Assembly: GCA_013398955.1 (NCBI GenBank)
Contig: VWPU01017436.1
Location: forward strand, 1-64,000
DNA: 64,000 nt
DNA from: Callaeas wilsoni
Lineage: Eukaryota > Chordata > Aves > Passeriformes > Callaeidae
Direction: 5' to 3'
In this document: piece by piece, positions 10,934-22,849 of the stretch
Position numbering within the stretch: position 1 is the first letter of the stretch
Layout: each line of letters begins with the position of its first letter
Made by a program: the position numbers and the translations under genes
The notes under the pieces: generated by a model
Seen by the model: the letters and a program-made list of their open reading frames with translations, nothing else
What the model was told of the DNA's origin: nothing
Database searches by the model: none

Positions 10934-13900
10934 ACAAACTGTTTTTATTAAAGAATTAAAAAAAATTTCTGTCCTTTATCTTTTTAATGTTTCCACTTTA
11001 ATGATAAAAAAGTTATTATATTTATTTAATGATGTTTATTTTTATTTGGAAAACAGTTTGGATCATAAAAATATCAATGGCAATAAATACTGCTTATTCA
11101 GTTGATGATGTCCAAGAAAAAGAAACTTGCATTTCTTACTAGAAGACATGTTTTTGACTTGTTAGTATTTGCCGAAATAGGACTTTTTTGCTGAAATTTT
11201 ATTGATATCTATACTTGAAAAGCCAGGTACAATAGATCCCATACCGTTGCTGGCTGTGAAAACTGGACACTGATGTCACGTCTTAAGTGAAATTTGAATT
11301 TATGATTAAAAAAATTAGTCATTTTGCAGGATCAATATTGCAACCTCCAATTCTATTGAAAAATTTCTTTGGATGTCTGTTAGAAAAGAATTTATTTTTA
11401 AATTATAAAAACAGACAGCAAATGCTAGTATGTGTGGCATTAGCAGTGTTCATTAAATAAAGAGCTCGGTTTAACGGGTACTTGCCGATGGTTTGTTTTC
11501 CTGAGAGCAGCCATGAACTTTGAACGAAATATCATGGGACGGGTAAGTTACCAATTCATCTGTGTGATTTATTGGGTGGGTGTATATCTGTCATTCAGCT
11601 GGAGGCATTAACTGTTTCTGACACTAATCCAAGGAATCAGGCACAGGGGAAAGGGTTTGTTCTCATACACACGAGCCCTCTAAGCTGTTAAAGCCTAATT
11701 GCACAGGCCCTGGGCAGTGCTTAAGCAGGTCTTATTTTTAAAATAGCCGGCTTTCAGTGTTTTGCCATTATTTTAACATTCCTAGAGTGTACAACAGCAT
11801 TTTTTGGCTAGTTTTGACCGTCCTGTGGAAAGGCTTAGATGCACCTTGGCTGTTAGGATAGTGGACACTGGTCAGTGATCCTGAGTGGCGCGCAAGAAGC
11901 TCCTCCCTGTTCTGTGTGCGTCTGATACTAAATATAAACCACGTCTGTCTGTCTCAGCTTCAGGAGAGAGGGGAAGGCGATGTGTGAATTCACAGCCAGT
12001 AATGGCATCCGTGCAGTTACTTTGTCAAGTTGTCAGTGTCTTTACAGCACGTTGTGCATATTAAATGGTTGGCAGGTCTCGTGACTGTATGTCCCCAAGC
12101 CTCTCTAGAAGTAGTTTGTAGCCATGTGGCCTAAGAAAAGAGACAACTTTGCAAGTAGTGATAGTATTTGTTCTTAGCACAAATAGAGTTGAAAAAAACC
12201 AACAAATGTTTTCCAGTCTAAAAGACCTTGCACAGGTGTTCCTGTTATGGGGTTCTTTTGTAATTAAATCCACTATTTTGCTCTAGAAGCCTGCTCTTGC
12301 TTTGAAGCCTTTAGCATCTCACTTCTGGTAGAAGGAATTGTTACTTGCTTTACACTGGTTTTAGCTCTGATTTTACATTCACTGTACCCACGCTGTCCGA
12401 CATGGCTGGGCACTGGTCCCATGGGCTTCTTGAGTTACCTCCCTAGGGAAGGTCCCAGGCTCAGCCATAACAGGTCACCTGCGTGATGCTGTGTCATGAG
12501 CAGAATGGGAGCCTCACACAAAGTTTATTAGCTGAGTCACGAGGTGCAGAAAGGACAGCCTTGATTTCTGAACTCCTCGGAGGGCAGTCTAGGTGTGGCT
12601 GGATCCAATCTTAGCCCCAGACTTAGTCAAGAGTTTATGTCTAAAGGATTATCCAGGTGCAATTGAACCTTCGTACAATTTTGTCCTGCAGAATTAAGAA
12701 TAGCAAACCAGATATATTTGTATAAAATTCTTAATTAATTATGATAATGATTAGGCTAAAATATATTAACCAGAATTATTTACTCCACAGGGTAGAAGCT
12801 ATAACTACTAGTACAGTCTAATGCACTGTTTTTAAGCAATATGGAAGCAATTACTGGAAAGCTAGCAAAAGCAATTAATAAGTAGAGATTGATGTTACTG
12901 ACTCATCCCAAAGACTGTAGGCAAATCTCTTTTGCTCAGCCTTGAGGAGTAATCTTGAAGGGCAACTCCAACCCAAGGGAGGATCTCCACACACTCCAAG
13001 AAGGGGGATGTCAGAAGGCCCTGCCGTTGAAGATTGTGACTGGTCAGTCAGATGTCTCCAGGCCAGCTGTGTCAGTTCAGCAGCTTTAGATAAGTTATCA
13101 GCAGTATCACTTCTTCTTCTTTTATCAGGTACTTTACCAGGCCAGCTACATCTTCACCTCACTCTCAGGATGTTTAATTTTGGAGCTGATGAATCAGTCT
13201 GCTTTCAGCATTATTCAACACCAAGAGCAGCATGGATAGCTTTGCAGATAGGGTGTTGTTCAAGTTGGTTTACCCCATTCTAAGCAGAGTATCCTGTTAG
13301 GTGCTGGCTGAGCACATTCAAAACTATTTGATTCTAACTGAGGTGTTTAATCTTATCCTCCCTCTCCCAGCAAGTTTCTGTATAAGTGAGAACAAAAGAC
13401 AGCATTTAATTTTGGAAAAAGAAAAATAATCTAATTCAGATTTCAGAATTTTGAATACTGTTGTTCCTCTTCTAAGTGCAATCAGTTGTTCTTTTCCAAA
13501 AAGTCATAAAGAATTGTTCATCAAATGAACACATGATGAATGAGAATCTGTTACAAAATAAGTTTGTAGCTATGCTTTCTTGAATATTTGGTAGGCCAAA
13601 AAATGAATACGTTGAGGGCTAAAATACTTGCTGTTGACTGAAGAATACTGTAGGAGGCAGTTGCAGTCCTGCTGGGAGTGCATCTCCTGCTCTAAAAGCA
13701 TCAATTTTTGTGTAGATGGGCAGGAGGATGTTGGAAGGGGGGGAGTGAGAAAAAGTAAAAATCCCCTAACAATTAATAGTTTACTTTAACGTGGGAGTTG
13801 CAGCAGGGAGAGGGAAAAATCCAGGAACACCACAGGTTGCCTTTCCTCTTTGGTCTGCTGGCTAGTTGGTGTGTGCATATTGGACAGAATCGGTGTAGCT

Positions 13901-16393
13901 TTGAGCCAGCAGGAGGAGGTAATGCTGCTTGTTGTGTCCCCAGTAGGAATTTAGGGAGGTGGACCAAACTTTCCTCATTCTGTTTATGGAATAACTTTTT
14001 CTAATAAAGGGGTTTTTAGATGTAATAGCCATGGGTAATTCTCCTTTGGGTTCTTATTCTGGCATTGAGAGTCAGTCAAAGCATTTTATTTAATATTGTA
14101 AGGTACAGAGTGTAGGAGTGTGCTTCTAAGGTTATCAAAACATTCGGTTGCACAGGCATTTTATTTCCAGCTCTGAACTCTGGATCTTTTCCTCTGAGTT
14201 ACAGGTAGAATGTTGTCTACCAAAAGCCATGTTTCTGGAATTGACCTCGTTTTACAGTGGTTCAGATCCTAAGTTATAATTGGAGAACCTATGCTTCTCT
14301 GAGCCAACCCAAAACCCAGGTCCTGCATGTAAAGAGAATGAGGAGTATGCCAGAACTGCTGTCTCCTTTGATTAAGGAGAGAAAGAGAATTGATGCCACA
14401 CTCATGCTAACAGCTGTGAGGAAGGATTGAAAAGTGAGATCTGCATACTTCTAGCTGGTAATTAAACTGTTAAAAATGTAATTGCAAACTATTTCTCTAA
14501 GGTGCTTTACCTGTCCTGATCTCATCCATTAAGTCTTGGAAGAAAATGAGAACAGGCTTGCAAATGCACCTAAAATTATAAAGACTGAAAGTTTAAGGTG
14601 GGGCATTACTTGTCTCAACAGCAGTGTGACGGTTTTGATTTAATTTTTGGCTGTTATAAGCCATCAAGCATCTATGAAAAATGACAGCTAATAACTTGTA
14701 CGCTCTCTCCACACTTCGAATGTCAGTAAATGTAATGACTTTTTGAAAATAAGTTCTGTGTTGACTGAAGCTTGTCTTTGGACTAGTGCAGTTTTTGCCA
14801 AACCTGGTTTTAGTAAGGTAAGTAGTTTGTGTATATGTGGAGTTTGTTTTTCACCTGGATGTAAAAGCTTTAATTCTATGCAACCATTTTTTAAGGTACT
14901 TGCTTGATCTTCGAGTATGTCGTGGGGTTATATTCTCTTAAGTTCTCTTTAAGAACTGTTGGCTCTCCTAAAGAAAATGCTTATTTTGTGTGAGCAAGTC
15001 TTACTGCACTTCACACTTCAGTAAAATTATGGAAACACTGTTTTGGTTTTTTTTAACACTCAGGAAATACTACAAGAAGGTAATATATGGAATGCTGAAT
15101 TCTCTTTCTTTGTCCAGTATACATTTTGGGCTTTCTTTAACAAGAAAGCAATGCTTTTTTAAGAGAAGTAGTTCTTTGCTCCATCTCAAGAAGTGAAAAA
15201 GATTTTTTAAAAACCTGTGATGTTGAATGTGCTGGACAAAGTACTCTTGAGAAGGCAACAAGGACATATTTAGTAGCAGTTCTATGACAAGCATAAAAAA
15301 GGGTGATGGCAGCTTTTGGTTTTGTGTGTGAACTACTGGTGGTTTTGTCTGTTGCAAACTAAGCCAAAATGAAAAGATATGTCTGAACTTTTTGTGTGTG
15401 TAGGTAAATGACTTTCTACATTCTTCTTGGAAAGGGAAGAAAACAAACCCTGCATGTTTATTTTGTGACTGTCCTGTCCTTTGTCATGTGTATTAAGATG
15501 TCACTGTCAATAAAATGTTGTACCAACACATCAAGAGAAAAGCCATGTGAGGCTGCTGTGTAATGTGTTGGTGTTCTTCTAGTCACAAAGCTGTCTTTGA
15601 TCTATTGCATTTAGATTAGAGGATTATGTTTTTGAAACATTAGCGTATATTTTTTTGAGAGATATCAAATGCATTGCTTTATTTTCCATAATTCTGTTGG
15701 GATAATTATAGGAAAGTGTAGAAACAAGAGCCGTATTCCATTCCACAAATATCAGTTTGAGGTATGCTTATATTTTCATAATAGCATTCTTGATTTTTTT
15801 TTCCTAATTTCTGAATTCCTAATTTCCTTAATTTCCAAATTTATGATGACTATTTTTCTGAAGACAGATATTGGTACAGCATGAAATCAATAGTGAATAG
15901 GCAGTAACTGTTTTATTAAAGTTTTTAATTGTATGTCAGTTCTACGTACAAAATGATAGTAATAAATGAATCTTTCTCTTTTTGAAACCTGCTACGTGAA
16001 TGCATTTTAAAACAGTGAATATACACGTGGGACACAAATTCAAGTGACCTGTAATTTAAAAAAAAATGTAGTGAAAAGACTGGCAAACATGACATATTTG
16101 CAAAGTGCTGTTTGTATCTCTTTATAAAGAGATTCACAAGTGGTAGTTAATGTTGGTAAGCAATGTGATTTAATTTCAAAACTTCTGTCTGATGAAAATG
16201 GTAGGCTTTGTGTGACATATTAGCACCGATGGAAATAACCTGAAAGAGCTGCTAATCATCATTAGGAGACTGATACAGAGGGCTAGTAGCTCCTATTTAA
16301 AATGTTAATGTCTAGACAGGCTGTTTGGCATGGAAACATTAGACTACATAGCTGGTCATGAAGAAAGTCTTCTGCATTGCTTCTTAATTGTAG
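10934..16393. other. Intergenic or upstream STK31 territory, no supported gene
   Basis: Mostly AT-rich. A start-like segment at 11512-11543 (ATGAACTTTGAACG..., then a good GTAAGT donor) sits where STK31 exon 1 might be, but nothing supports it further. The Tudor N-terminal exons were looked for here and not found. A somewhat GC-richer block at 12390-13310 may be an old retroelement. Confidence 0.5.
11512..11543 (+). pseudogene. STK31: Possible first coding exon remnant of STK31 (weak)
   Basis: An ATG in a good context (CAGCCATGAA) opens MNFERNIMGR and is followed directly by a strong GTAAGT donor. In human STK31 a splice junction follows a short N-terminal stretch. The peptide has no convincing identity to it, so this is placed on position and splice signal only. 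Confidence 0.18.
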
Positions 16394-16458
16394 CCTTTAG
16401 ACAAAAAAATTGCCAGCAGAGATCTGTTCTGTTACTTAAAGTTTTGTCACTAAGCTTT
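16394..16458 (+). pseudogene. STK31: Possible STK31 Tudor exon remnant (weak)
   Basis: After the acceptor TTAATTGTAG the sequence reads PLDKKIAS, comparable to the human NLDPNKIYGG segment. In another frame it then reads QQRSVLLLKVLSLS, comparable to DQCWYRCKVLKIIS. A frame change is needed. Its position just upstream of the clear Tudor exon supports it, but identity is low. Confidence 0.3.
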
Positions 16459-16629
16459 TAGATGCCAGTGTAAGGGATTTCTCTCAGTTCCTTCCTCTGA
16501 AGGGCATCTGGCCTTAGTGTGGAAGATTCTGATCTCTGCAGCATATTTATATTCTAGTAGTTGTCAGTGCACATTTCTGTAGGAGGTTTGCACAATCTCT
16601 ACTGATTTGTATGTTATCTTATTAATCAG

Positions 16630-16779
16630 TATCAGGTGACTGTGGAAAATCTTAAATTCTGAATAGACCAAACACATCTAAAATTCCATCAAACTCAACA
16701 ATATCCAAGTGTTGATGAGAAGTACAGTCTCTGAGCACTACAGATACCAGCTGATCTGAACTTAAACGTGTGTGACCAG
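16630..16779 (+). pseudogene. STK31: STK31 Tudor-domain exon, broken by two stops and a +1 insertion
   Basis: After the acceptor AATCAG the frame reads GDCGKS*ILNRPNTSKIPS, matching human IDYGNTEILNRSDIVEIPL; the Tudor DYG core is now DCG and Glu has become TAA (16653-16655). An extra A near 16698 shifts the frame to QYPSVDEKYSL*ALQIPAD and then LNVCDQ, matching human QFSSVAKKYKLWGLHIPSD and then the segment ending QFDQ; the conserved Trp is TGA (16732-16734). A consensus GTGAGT donor follows at 16780, exactly where a junction after FDQ would lie. Length is 150 nt, one more than the inferred ancestral 149. Confidence 0.85.
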
Positions 16780-18217
16780 GTGAGTAAAAAATTTTAAAGC
16801 ATTTAGATGATAGGACATGTAGCAGATGTTTGCAAATACCAGCACAGTGTTCTCTGGAGAAGTTGTCTGTTTAACTGAAAGCAGGGCAGTCTGGGAAGGA
16901 CCGTCTGATCTGTTGCCATGAACATACTCTAGAAATTAAATGGTTTTGTCAAAAATGGTTCAAGTTGTGCTGGTGAAGTGGTTTTTAGAGTATGATTTGC
17001 CTCAGGTCTATTTCTATCTGACCCAAGTTCTTTCTAGCGCCAAGGAAACAAAGCACCTCTGCTTCTTCCCCTTCTGAGGAAAAAAAATACCTCCTTTGGT
17101 CGCAGAACCTGCAATAAATTCACCTGCACCTGTGAGCTGCTTGAATGCCTGGGTGCTGTGCAAACTTTTGGTCAAAAGAGAGACTAGCAGGTGGGAATAG
17201 GAACCCTGTTGTTCCTGGCCAGCACTGAACATGAAAGGCTCAGGGGCTGATGCCAACACGGCTTGAAAAAGCTTTGGGCCCTTCTGAGGTGCACTGGTGA
17301 CTCTTGGACAAGTTCTGCTAATGCCAGTCTCCGTTTCTGGGACACCTTTCACAGTGATCATAGCATGCCTCCTCAGGGATTGGCACTGGCACTGCTCGTG
17401 CTGCACTAGCCCGTGGCCTGGGACCAGCTTGCCTTGTCTATCCTTCTATCATACAGAAGAGGTTCCAAGAACCCTTGTGCATGGCCTCATCCCTGTGGTC
17501 CTATTGACACTGCAAAATGTGATTACTTAAAACAGATTAATATCTGTTGTCTGTTCCCTGGAGTTTTTTGTTGGCTTTTTTTTCTGCTTTCTTCCCCCCA
17601 CTCGTCTTTAATAGTTTTTATTGCTTGAGCTACCTTTTTATTTGCTTGCTCTGTGTAGCTTTCCAGACCCTACACCTTCCACTCTTAGTTTCCAGCAAAA
17701 CAAGTTTGTTTTCAGAAGTGATATGGCAATAAGAGAAAAACCCTGTTAATAAAAGATTAATTTCTCCCAGATATCCTGCAAAGGTCTTGAGTGCATTCCT
17801 CAATCTTTCAAAACCTTTTTTCTTTGATATTATGACGAAACTGGTAGCTGCTAATTCTGGCCTTTCCCGATTTCTAAATGAATAGTTTCAGCAAACACTC
17901 TGACTGAGTAGCTGCCAGCTCAGGGAATCAGAATTTTACTGGAAACCATATATTTGGCCCAAAGTAAGGCAGTGGAATGTCAGAGGACACTTGCTATAAG
18001 TGATCTGACCAGCTTAGTTGCTGAAATGGGGGTATATGAGAAGATGAGAGTGAGTATCTAAAATATGAATTTTAGTTCCTGTCTTTTCAGCAGCAGGTAG
18101 TACTGGTACTCAAGGGAAAGAAAATATATGTGAGTATGTGTGCATGCTATTGTCAGGAAAATTAAGCTACCAACGCCAGAGGTATATGTCCAACAAGGAG
18201 ACAGAGGAGCCCCGTTA

Positions 18218-18233
18218 CTTTATTCGAATAAAG
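18218..18233. repeat. Perfect 16-bp palindrome in LTR B
   Basis: CTTTATTCGAATAAAG is its own reverse complement. It gives an AATAAA hexamer on both strands. Confidence 0.9.
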
Positions 18234-18456
18234 GGAGAGGCCATGGGGCATCCCCCTGGGGTCTCTCAAATTTTAGAGGACGCCGCCTCCTTTTTATCCT
18301 AATTTTTCGACTGCATTTTCCCTCGCTCTTTCCCCATTGGCTGAGGTACTTGAGAGGTACAGACTTCTCGGAACGCCTAATTTCTAAGACTCCCTTCTAA
18401 TGTATACCCCCCCTTGCCTTTTTTTATTAAATTCCTATGGAATTTATGGTTCTTCT

Positions 18457-18660
18457 CATTGTTTCTTTTATCTTTTGATATTCAATTTCATTTATTATCA
18501 GACCTACAGTTTACTGACAAAGGCAAATCTCTCTTTCCATTCATCAATCAGTGGAATCCTTTCCCATTGTTTCTTTTATCTCTTAGTGCTAGTTTTTGTC
18601 TACCAGCAAGCCCACAGTTTATTTGTAAAGACAAGTCTCTCATTCCTTTCACTGTGGTGG
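18457..18660. repeat. Imperfect ~108-bp tandem duplication within LTR B
   Basis: Both units start CATTGTTTCTTTTATCT. Both contain an A(C)CTACAGTTTA or CCCACAGTTTA box and an ACAA(A)GxCAAxTCTCTxxTTCC box at the same spacing. Confidence 0.75.
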
Positions 18661-20172
18661 TGGGAATTAGGACATTAATCTATAGTAAACTGTTCATTAG
18701 TAACGTTGTTGGTTGGAGAGCTGGTTCTTCCTCATTTGATTTCCAGAGACAAATTGTTCTTATGTATCTTAATGCAAGATTTTGAAAAGAAGAAAGGGGT
18801 AGCAGCTTGTAAGTAGAGGAGAAGATACCAAAAAGCTTTGTTGAAAGTGAAGGCTGCAGGTCATTAGGCCTCTAAGCAGATTTTGCAGTGATGCTAGTTT
18901 TAGCATCTGTGTAATTTCCATAGGCTTGTCCTTGTGGCTTTTTGCAGCTATCCCCTCTTCATTTATCTCTATTAAAAACTCACTGAACACAAATGTGGAT
19001 TGTAAAAGCATACTTGCCTACCAGGGCAGACATATTATGGTGATTTAGTTGTGTGGGAATGTAACAATGTGTGCTTATATGAAATAAAGCCAGCTATCAC
19101 AGTTTGAAGCAGGCTTTAGGGGATAACGGTTTCTCTGCAACTTGTAATTACATTGACAAGAGGTGCTGCTAAGTTGGCAGATACAGCTGTTGTCAGAAAT
19201 CTTTTTAAAGAGACTTGTCCTGCAGTTGCTAGGATTGCCATGGCAACAGGCTGCTGAGGAAAATGCTTGTGGGTGGGAAAAACGGTACTTGGCATTCAGA
19301 AAGTTGAGATGGTGTAAGAAGTATAATGTTCTCCAAAAAAACTTGTTTAGGATTTGCTAATGTTCCATAATTTGAGCTTTTGGAATATGTTAATGAATTA
19401 CCTGAGGGCACACTCTTCCACATACCAGCATAGTATCCAATTCTGGTTTAAAGTTAGATCATTTAGACAAGTCTGTGCTGTTAACAAATATTAATATAAA
19501 ATGACATGCTTTTCAAAATTGTCTAAATTTATAGTAAAATGCCTCATATTGAATAATTTTGATACTCTGATCAGCCCTGTTTTTTGAGTTACAGTTGTGC
19601 TGTGAATCTGATTTTAAAAAAAGGAAGAGGGTTTTTTGTTTTTTTGGCACACATGTTGAGATACTTTGATGTACAAAGCTGTCCTGACTGGCCTGAGCAG
19701 GCGGCAGCCAGCAGATTCTCTGTTCCATTTCTGTACTTTTTGCACATCACAGGCATTTTCGGGGTAGCATACCTGAGGAGGAAACAAGCTAGGATGTAAC
19801 CAAAGCCATGCAGGGGAGGGTGGAGTTGATGTGGGGTGTAGTGGAGCTTTGGGAGTGTGTAGTATTGTCACAGTGCTCAGAGGTAGACTGCTTCACAACA
19901 CCCATTTTTGTTACAGAAACAGCTTTTAGGGTAGACATCCCAAACACTAACCCTAATGTGCTTTGGCTTATTTAGTAGATGGGAGATTTGAGCTACGATG
20001 GACCTTGACTTTCCCAGGTTTTGTATCGTAAGTGTATCTTGTAAAATATAAATGTATTGTAAGATGATTTTTGAATAAAAAAGAGTTTTGAGTTAGTGAC
20101 TGGGAAAACACAAAGGGTTTTCTGTAAACTGTGTATTTTTTAGATTAATTATTCTTAATTTATTTTTAAAAG

Positions 20173-20340
20173 GAAAAGATGCTAGCTTCTACCTCAGTGC
20201 CAGACACCACATTGGCACAAACAAGAACAGATCAGAAGCTGTCCAAAGAGAAACAAGTTCTCAGAAGGGAGAGTGTAACTCTTTTGCAGAGGCAGAAGGA
20301 ACTAGAACTGCAGGTTCAAGAGCTGAAATGTAAACTTGAG
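20173..20340 (+). pseudogene. STK31: STK31 coiled-coil exon, still open
   Basis: There are 56 open codons between a TTTTTAAAAG acceptor and a GAG|GTGTGT donor. The part TRTDQKLSKEKQVLRRESVT followed by KELELQVQELKCKLE aligns with human IKQDQKLIEENEKLKTEKDA and ALELKVEQIAQELQQEK. The heptad-like Leu spacing fits the coiled coil. No lesion is visible. Confidence 0.85.
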
Positions 20341-20731
20341 GTGTGTGGAAAGGCAAAGTGGACACTCCTCACTGCGAGCGTTTCTGACAATACTTCTATC
20401 TGATGGGCTCATCGTACCGCAGCTCAGCTATGGAGTGCTGTTTGGAATACAGAAGGATTAAGCTGGTTGAGTGAACACCTGCCTTGCCCTGGTTGAGGAG
20501 ATGCTGTCGCTGTGCTAGCACGAGTTTTGCAGTCCAGGTTGAACCCCAGCTCCCCTTGGTGTATGTGCTGCCCTGCCACCACACTCGATGCAGCTTCTGG
20601 TTTGGGTCTAGGTGTTCAGTTTGACCATGGAATCACTTTGCGATTAAAAATGTGCTTTGTGTGTAAGGATGCAATCTTTGCCGGGTTTTATTTTTTTTTC
20701 CTCTACATAAAAGGAAAAACAGATTTCTGTG

Positions 20732-20737
20732 TGTTTG
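20732..20737 (+). repeat. Target site duplication of LTR C, left copy (right copy 21208-21213)
   Basis: TGTTTG lies immediately outside both LTR ends. Confidence 0.88.
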
Positions 20738-21207
20738 TGTAGAAGAATGGCTCTCTGAGCAAGGAGATACAGAGCAAAGCTACGTGCACAACCCAGGTTT
20801 CAGTAATTGTTGAGCAGTTTCTCAGGGAAAATGGATACTGAAAGCAGTTTCTCACGGGAGCTGCTCATTGGAATGTGCACAACCTAGGCCTCAGCAACCT
20901 TGATTATCCTGAATAAGCAAGAAAGAAGAAACAAAGTCACTGGTAGGAAAGTAACAAGACGGGAAGACAGGATGAGAAAACAGGAGCATGTAACCACCAG
21001 AAAAGACTAGAGAAAAAGCATGATTGTTTAGCTAGAGCCAATCCGCATTAATTATTATACGCGTGATAATAGCTATTATCCAATCATAAGTTGCTAAGTG
21101 GCTGGTGAACAAGCTAACTAATGTATATAACCAGGCCTATAATAATCAATAAAGAGAGTTCCACCAATAACTCTATGAGTACGTGTTCATCCCGGCAACT
21201 CTCCACA
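20738..21207 (+). mobile_element. Solo LTR C of an endogenous retrovirus (470 bp)
   Basis: It starts TGTAGAAGAATGG and ends CAACTCTCCACA. It is flanked by a perfect 6-bp duplication TGTTTG at 20732-20737 and 21208-21213. It contains a TATATAA box (21124-21130) and AATAAA (21148-21153) in + orientation. A 6-bp duplication fits class II (ERVK-like) elements. No internal retroviral sequence flanks it. Confidence 0.88.
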
Positions 21208-22739
21208 TGTTTGGCTAAAAATTCCTAAGCATTACAGAATCATAGCAGCTGTGGAATTTTAGAGTATTTCCTTAACTGCTGCCTTATAAAAAGGATGCTT
21301 TTGTTTCTTCCTGGCATTATCTGAGAGGCACAGTACGTACTAATAGTTACTGATATGGTTACAAAGGCCATGAATGGTTTTAAGTGTGATAAACAGCAGA
21401 GATATGAAGAGATTGTGTGAAAAGATGTTATGTTGCATGAATTCAGAAAAATGTACAAGCAACAGATATGAAAGGAAAATCTGCCATTGTGTAAATCCCT
21501 TTGACATCCCCCAAACCTGAACTTGCACACAGCTGTTTCTTTTTCTTGCAGACTAAAACTAGTCATAACCAGCTTTGTTACTTGCTTAGCTTTTCCTAGA
21601 GCATCTATGTTTCTAGATAAACCAGAGTGTCATTGCGTGGATCCTCCATCCACTGAAGATGTGATGTTTGTGCACTTCTATGAAAACTAAATTTCCACAG
21701 AACACAGCTAAGAAAAAATATTTGAATGTAAGGAAATCTAATATGCAGTCTGATGATTTTTTTAAAAGACTGTTTTCTACAAATTTTAATTACTATTTTG
21801 TGTTGAATGCAAGTAAATTACTTTGAAAGAAAAGGTTGTGGATATTTTCTTAAGTGAGAAAATATTTGCTCACTGCTAAAACCACTTGGTAGGCAATGAT
21901 TTATTTGAGAAGGGTGATTTGTGGTGATGGTGGCTTTGAGGGGTACTTAAAAAAAAGTGCCTTCATAAGATTTTGGATGCACATCTGAAGGTACAAAATT
22001 ATTTAAATCCTCCTTTTTTTTTTTGTTTGTTTGTCTGTTGGTGTTCTTGGTTTTGTTTTTTGTTTTATTATCATATAAGTGAGTCTGAAAAGCTAACAAC
22101 ATTAAAAGACTCATTCAATACCTAAAGAGGACTTTATAAAAACATATCTGTGGATTAGGAGCAAAAGTTTTTAAATTTAGGTTGCCCCCTTAAGACATAC
22201 AGCCCCACGTGGTGTTTGAGCTTTTTTTGAGGTCAAGAATATTTCTTATTTTGTCTCAAGAATATTCCTCATAGGAAAGTCAGGCTGGCTGTACATAGAG
22301 GGAGAGTTTTGCTGCACTGCTTTGAGGTCTGGCAATGATGGGAGTGAGGAGTTTAATGAGGCCCTGGACTTGATATGCCTGAACTAATGGGTAGGAATTT
22401 TCAGCTGCAGAAGAAAACATTACATGTTTTCTGGAGACTTGCTAGCAAATGGGGAGTAGTTGGAGAAAAGCAGTACCGAAACGAGAGGAAGGAAATTAAC
22501 CGTTAAACTTTACAAAGCTATTAAAGAAAATAAAATTATTCCCATTGGTTTCTATGTCTTTCTAGGCATTTTGTTAGTGTTTTGAGGAGGGCCGGCTCTG
22601 TGTGTGTTTATCTCCAGTTTTCAAAAGTCTAAACTGTGGTCTGTGTGTTAGTAGTGCTGGCTGGCTGTTGTGACTCTTGATGGATCTTTCCCTGGCTTTG
22701 TTGAAACATTGCTCCAAAAATGATAAATAATTCATAGAG

Positions 22740-22849
22740 AATGAAGCATCTAAGAAAACTGCTGAAAGCTTTGAACGAACCCTACATACTTACATTAAAA
22801 TAAAAATGAGAAGTTTGGCTCTTAGGGTGAAAGCATTGAAAAAAGCTAG
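22740..22849 (+). pseudogene. STK31: STK31 coiled-coil exon, open
   Basis: The stretch reads NEASKKTAESFERTLHTYIK and then MRSLALRVKALKKAR, matching human LEYTLKTYIDTRMKNLAAKM and EILKEMR. The acceptor is CATAGAG. The donor AG|GTATAT leaves phase 2. It continues in phase from the 20173-20340 exon. No stop or frameshift is seen. Confidence 0.85.

Larger units (their letters stand above)
18151..18674 (-). mobile_element. Solo LTR B of an endogenous retrovirus (about 524 bp)
   Basis: The + strand runs from TGTCAGGAAAATTAAG to GGGAATTAGGACA, so on the minus strand the element starts TGTCCTAATTCCC and ends TTTTCCTGACA (TG...CA). A minus-strand GATAAAAAGG TATA-like box lies near 18290. The AATAAA inside the 16-bp palindrome at 18218-18233 is in the expected polyadenylation position, followed by about 65 bases of U5. 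A ~108-bp imperfect tandem duplication lies in U3 (18457-18564 and 18565-18660). No matching target duplication was found, so the exact ends are less certain than for the other two LTRs. Confidence 0.65.
16780..20172. other. Intron-like spacer of STK31 pseudogene with solo LTR B
   Basis: It holds LTR B (18151-18674) and a relatively GC-rich block at 17010-17520 with no recognised family. Human STK31 has roughly 100 further residues between the Tudor and coiled-coil exons seen here; I could not find them. Confidence 0.5.

Noticed and set aside
13020..13100. VEDCDWSVRC, vaguely like the STK31 Tudor segment SEDQCWYRC
   Set aside because: It needs gaps and has no support on either side.
18082..18129. 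Exon-like segment between a TGTCTTTTCAG acceptor and a GTGAGT-like donor
   Set aside because: Good splice signals, but the peptide has no clear STK31 homology.
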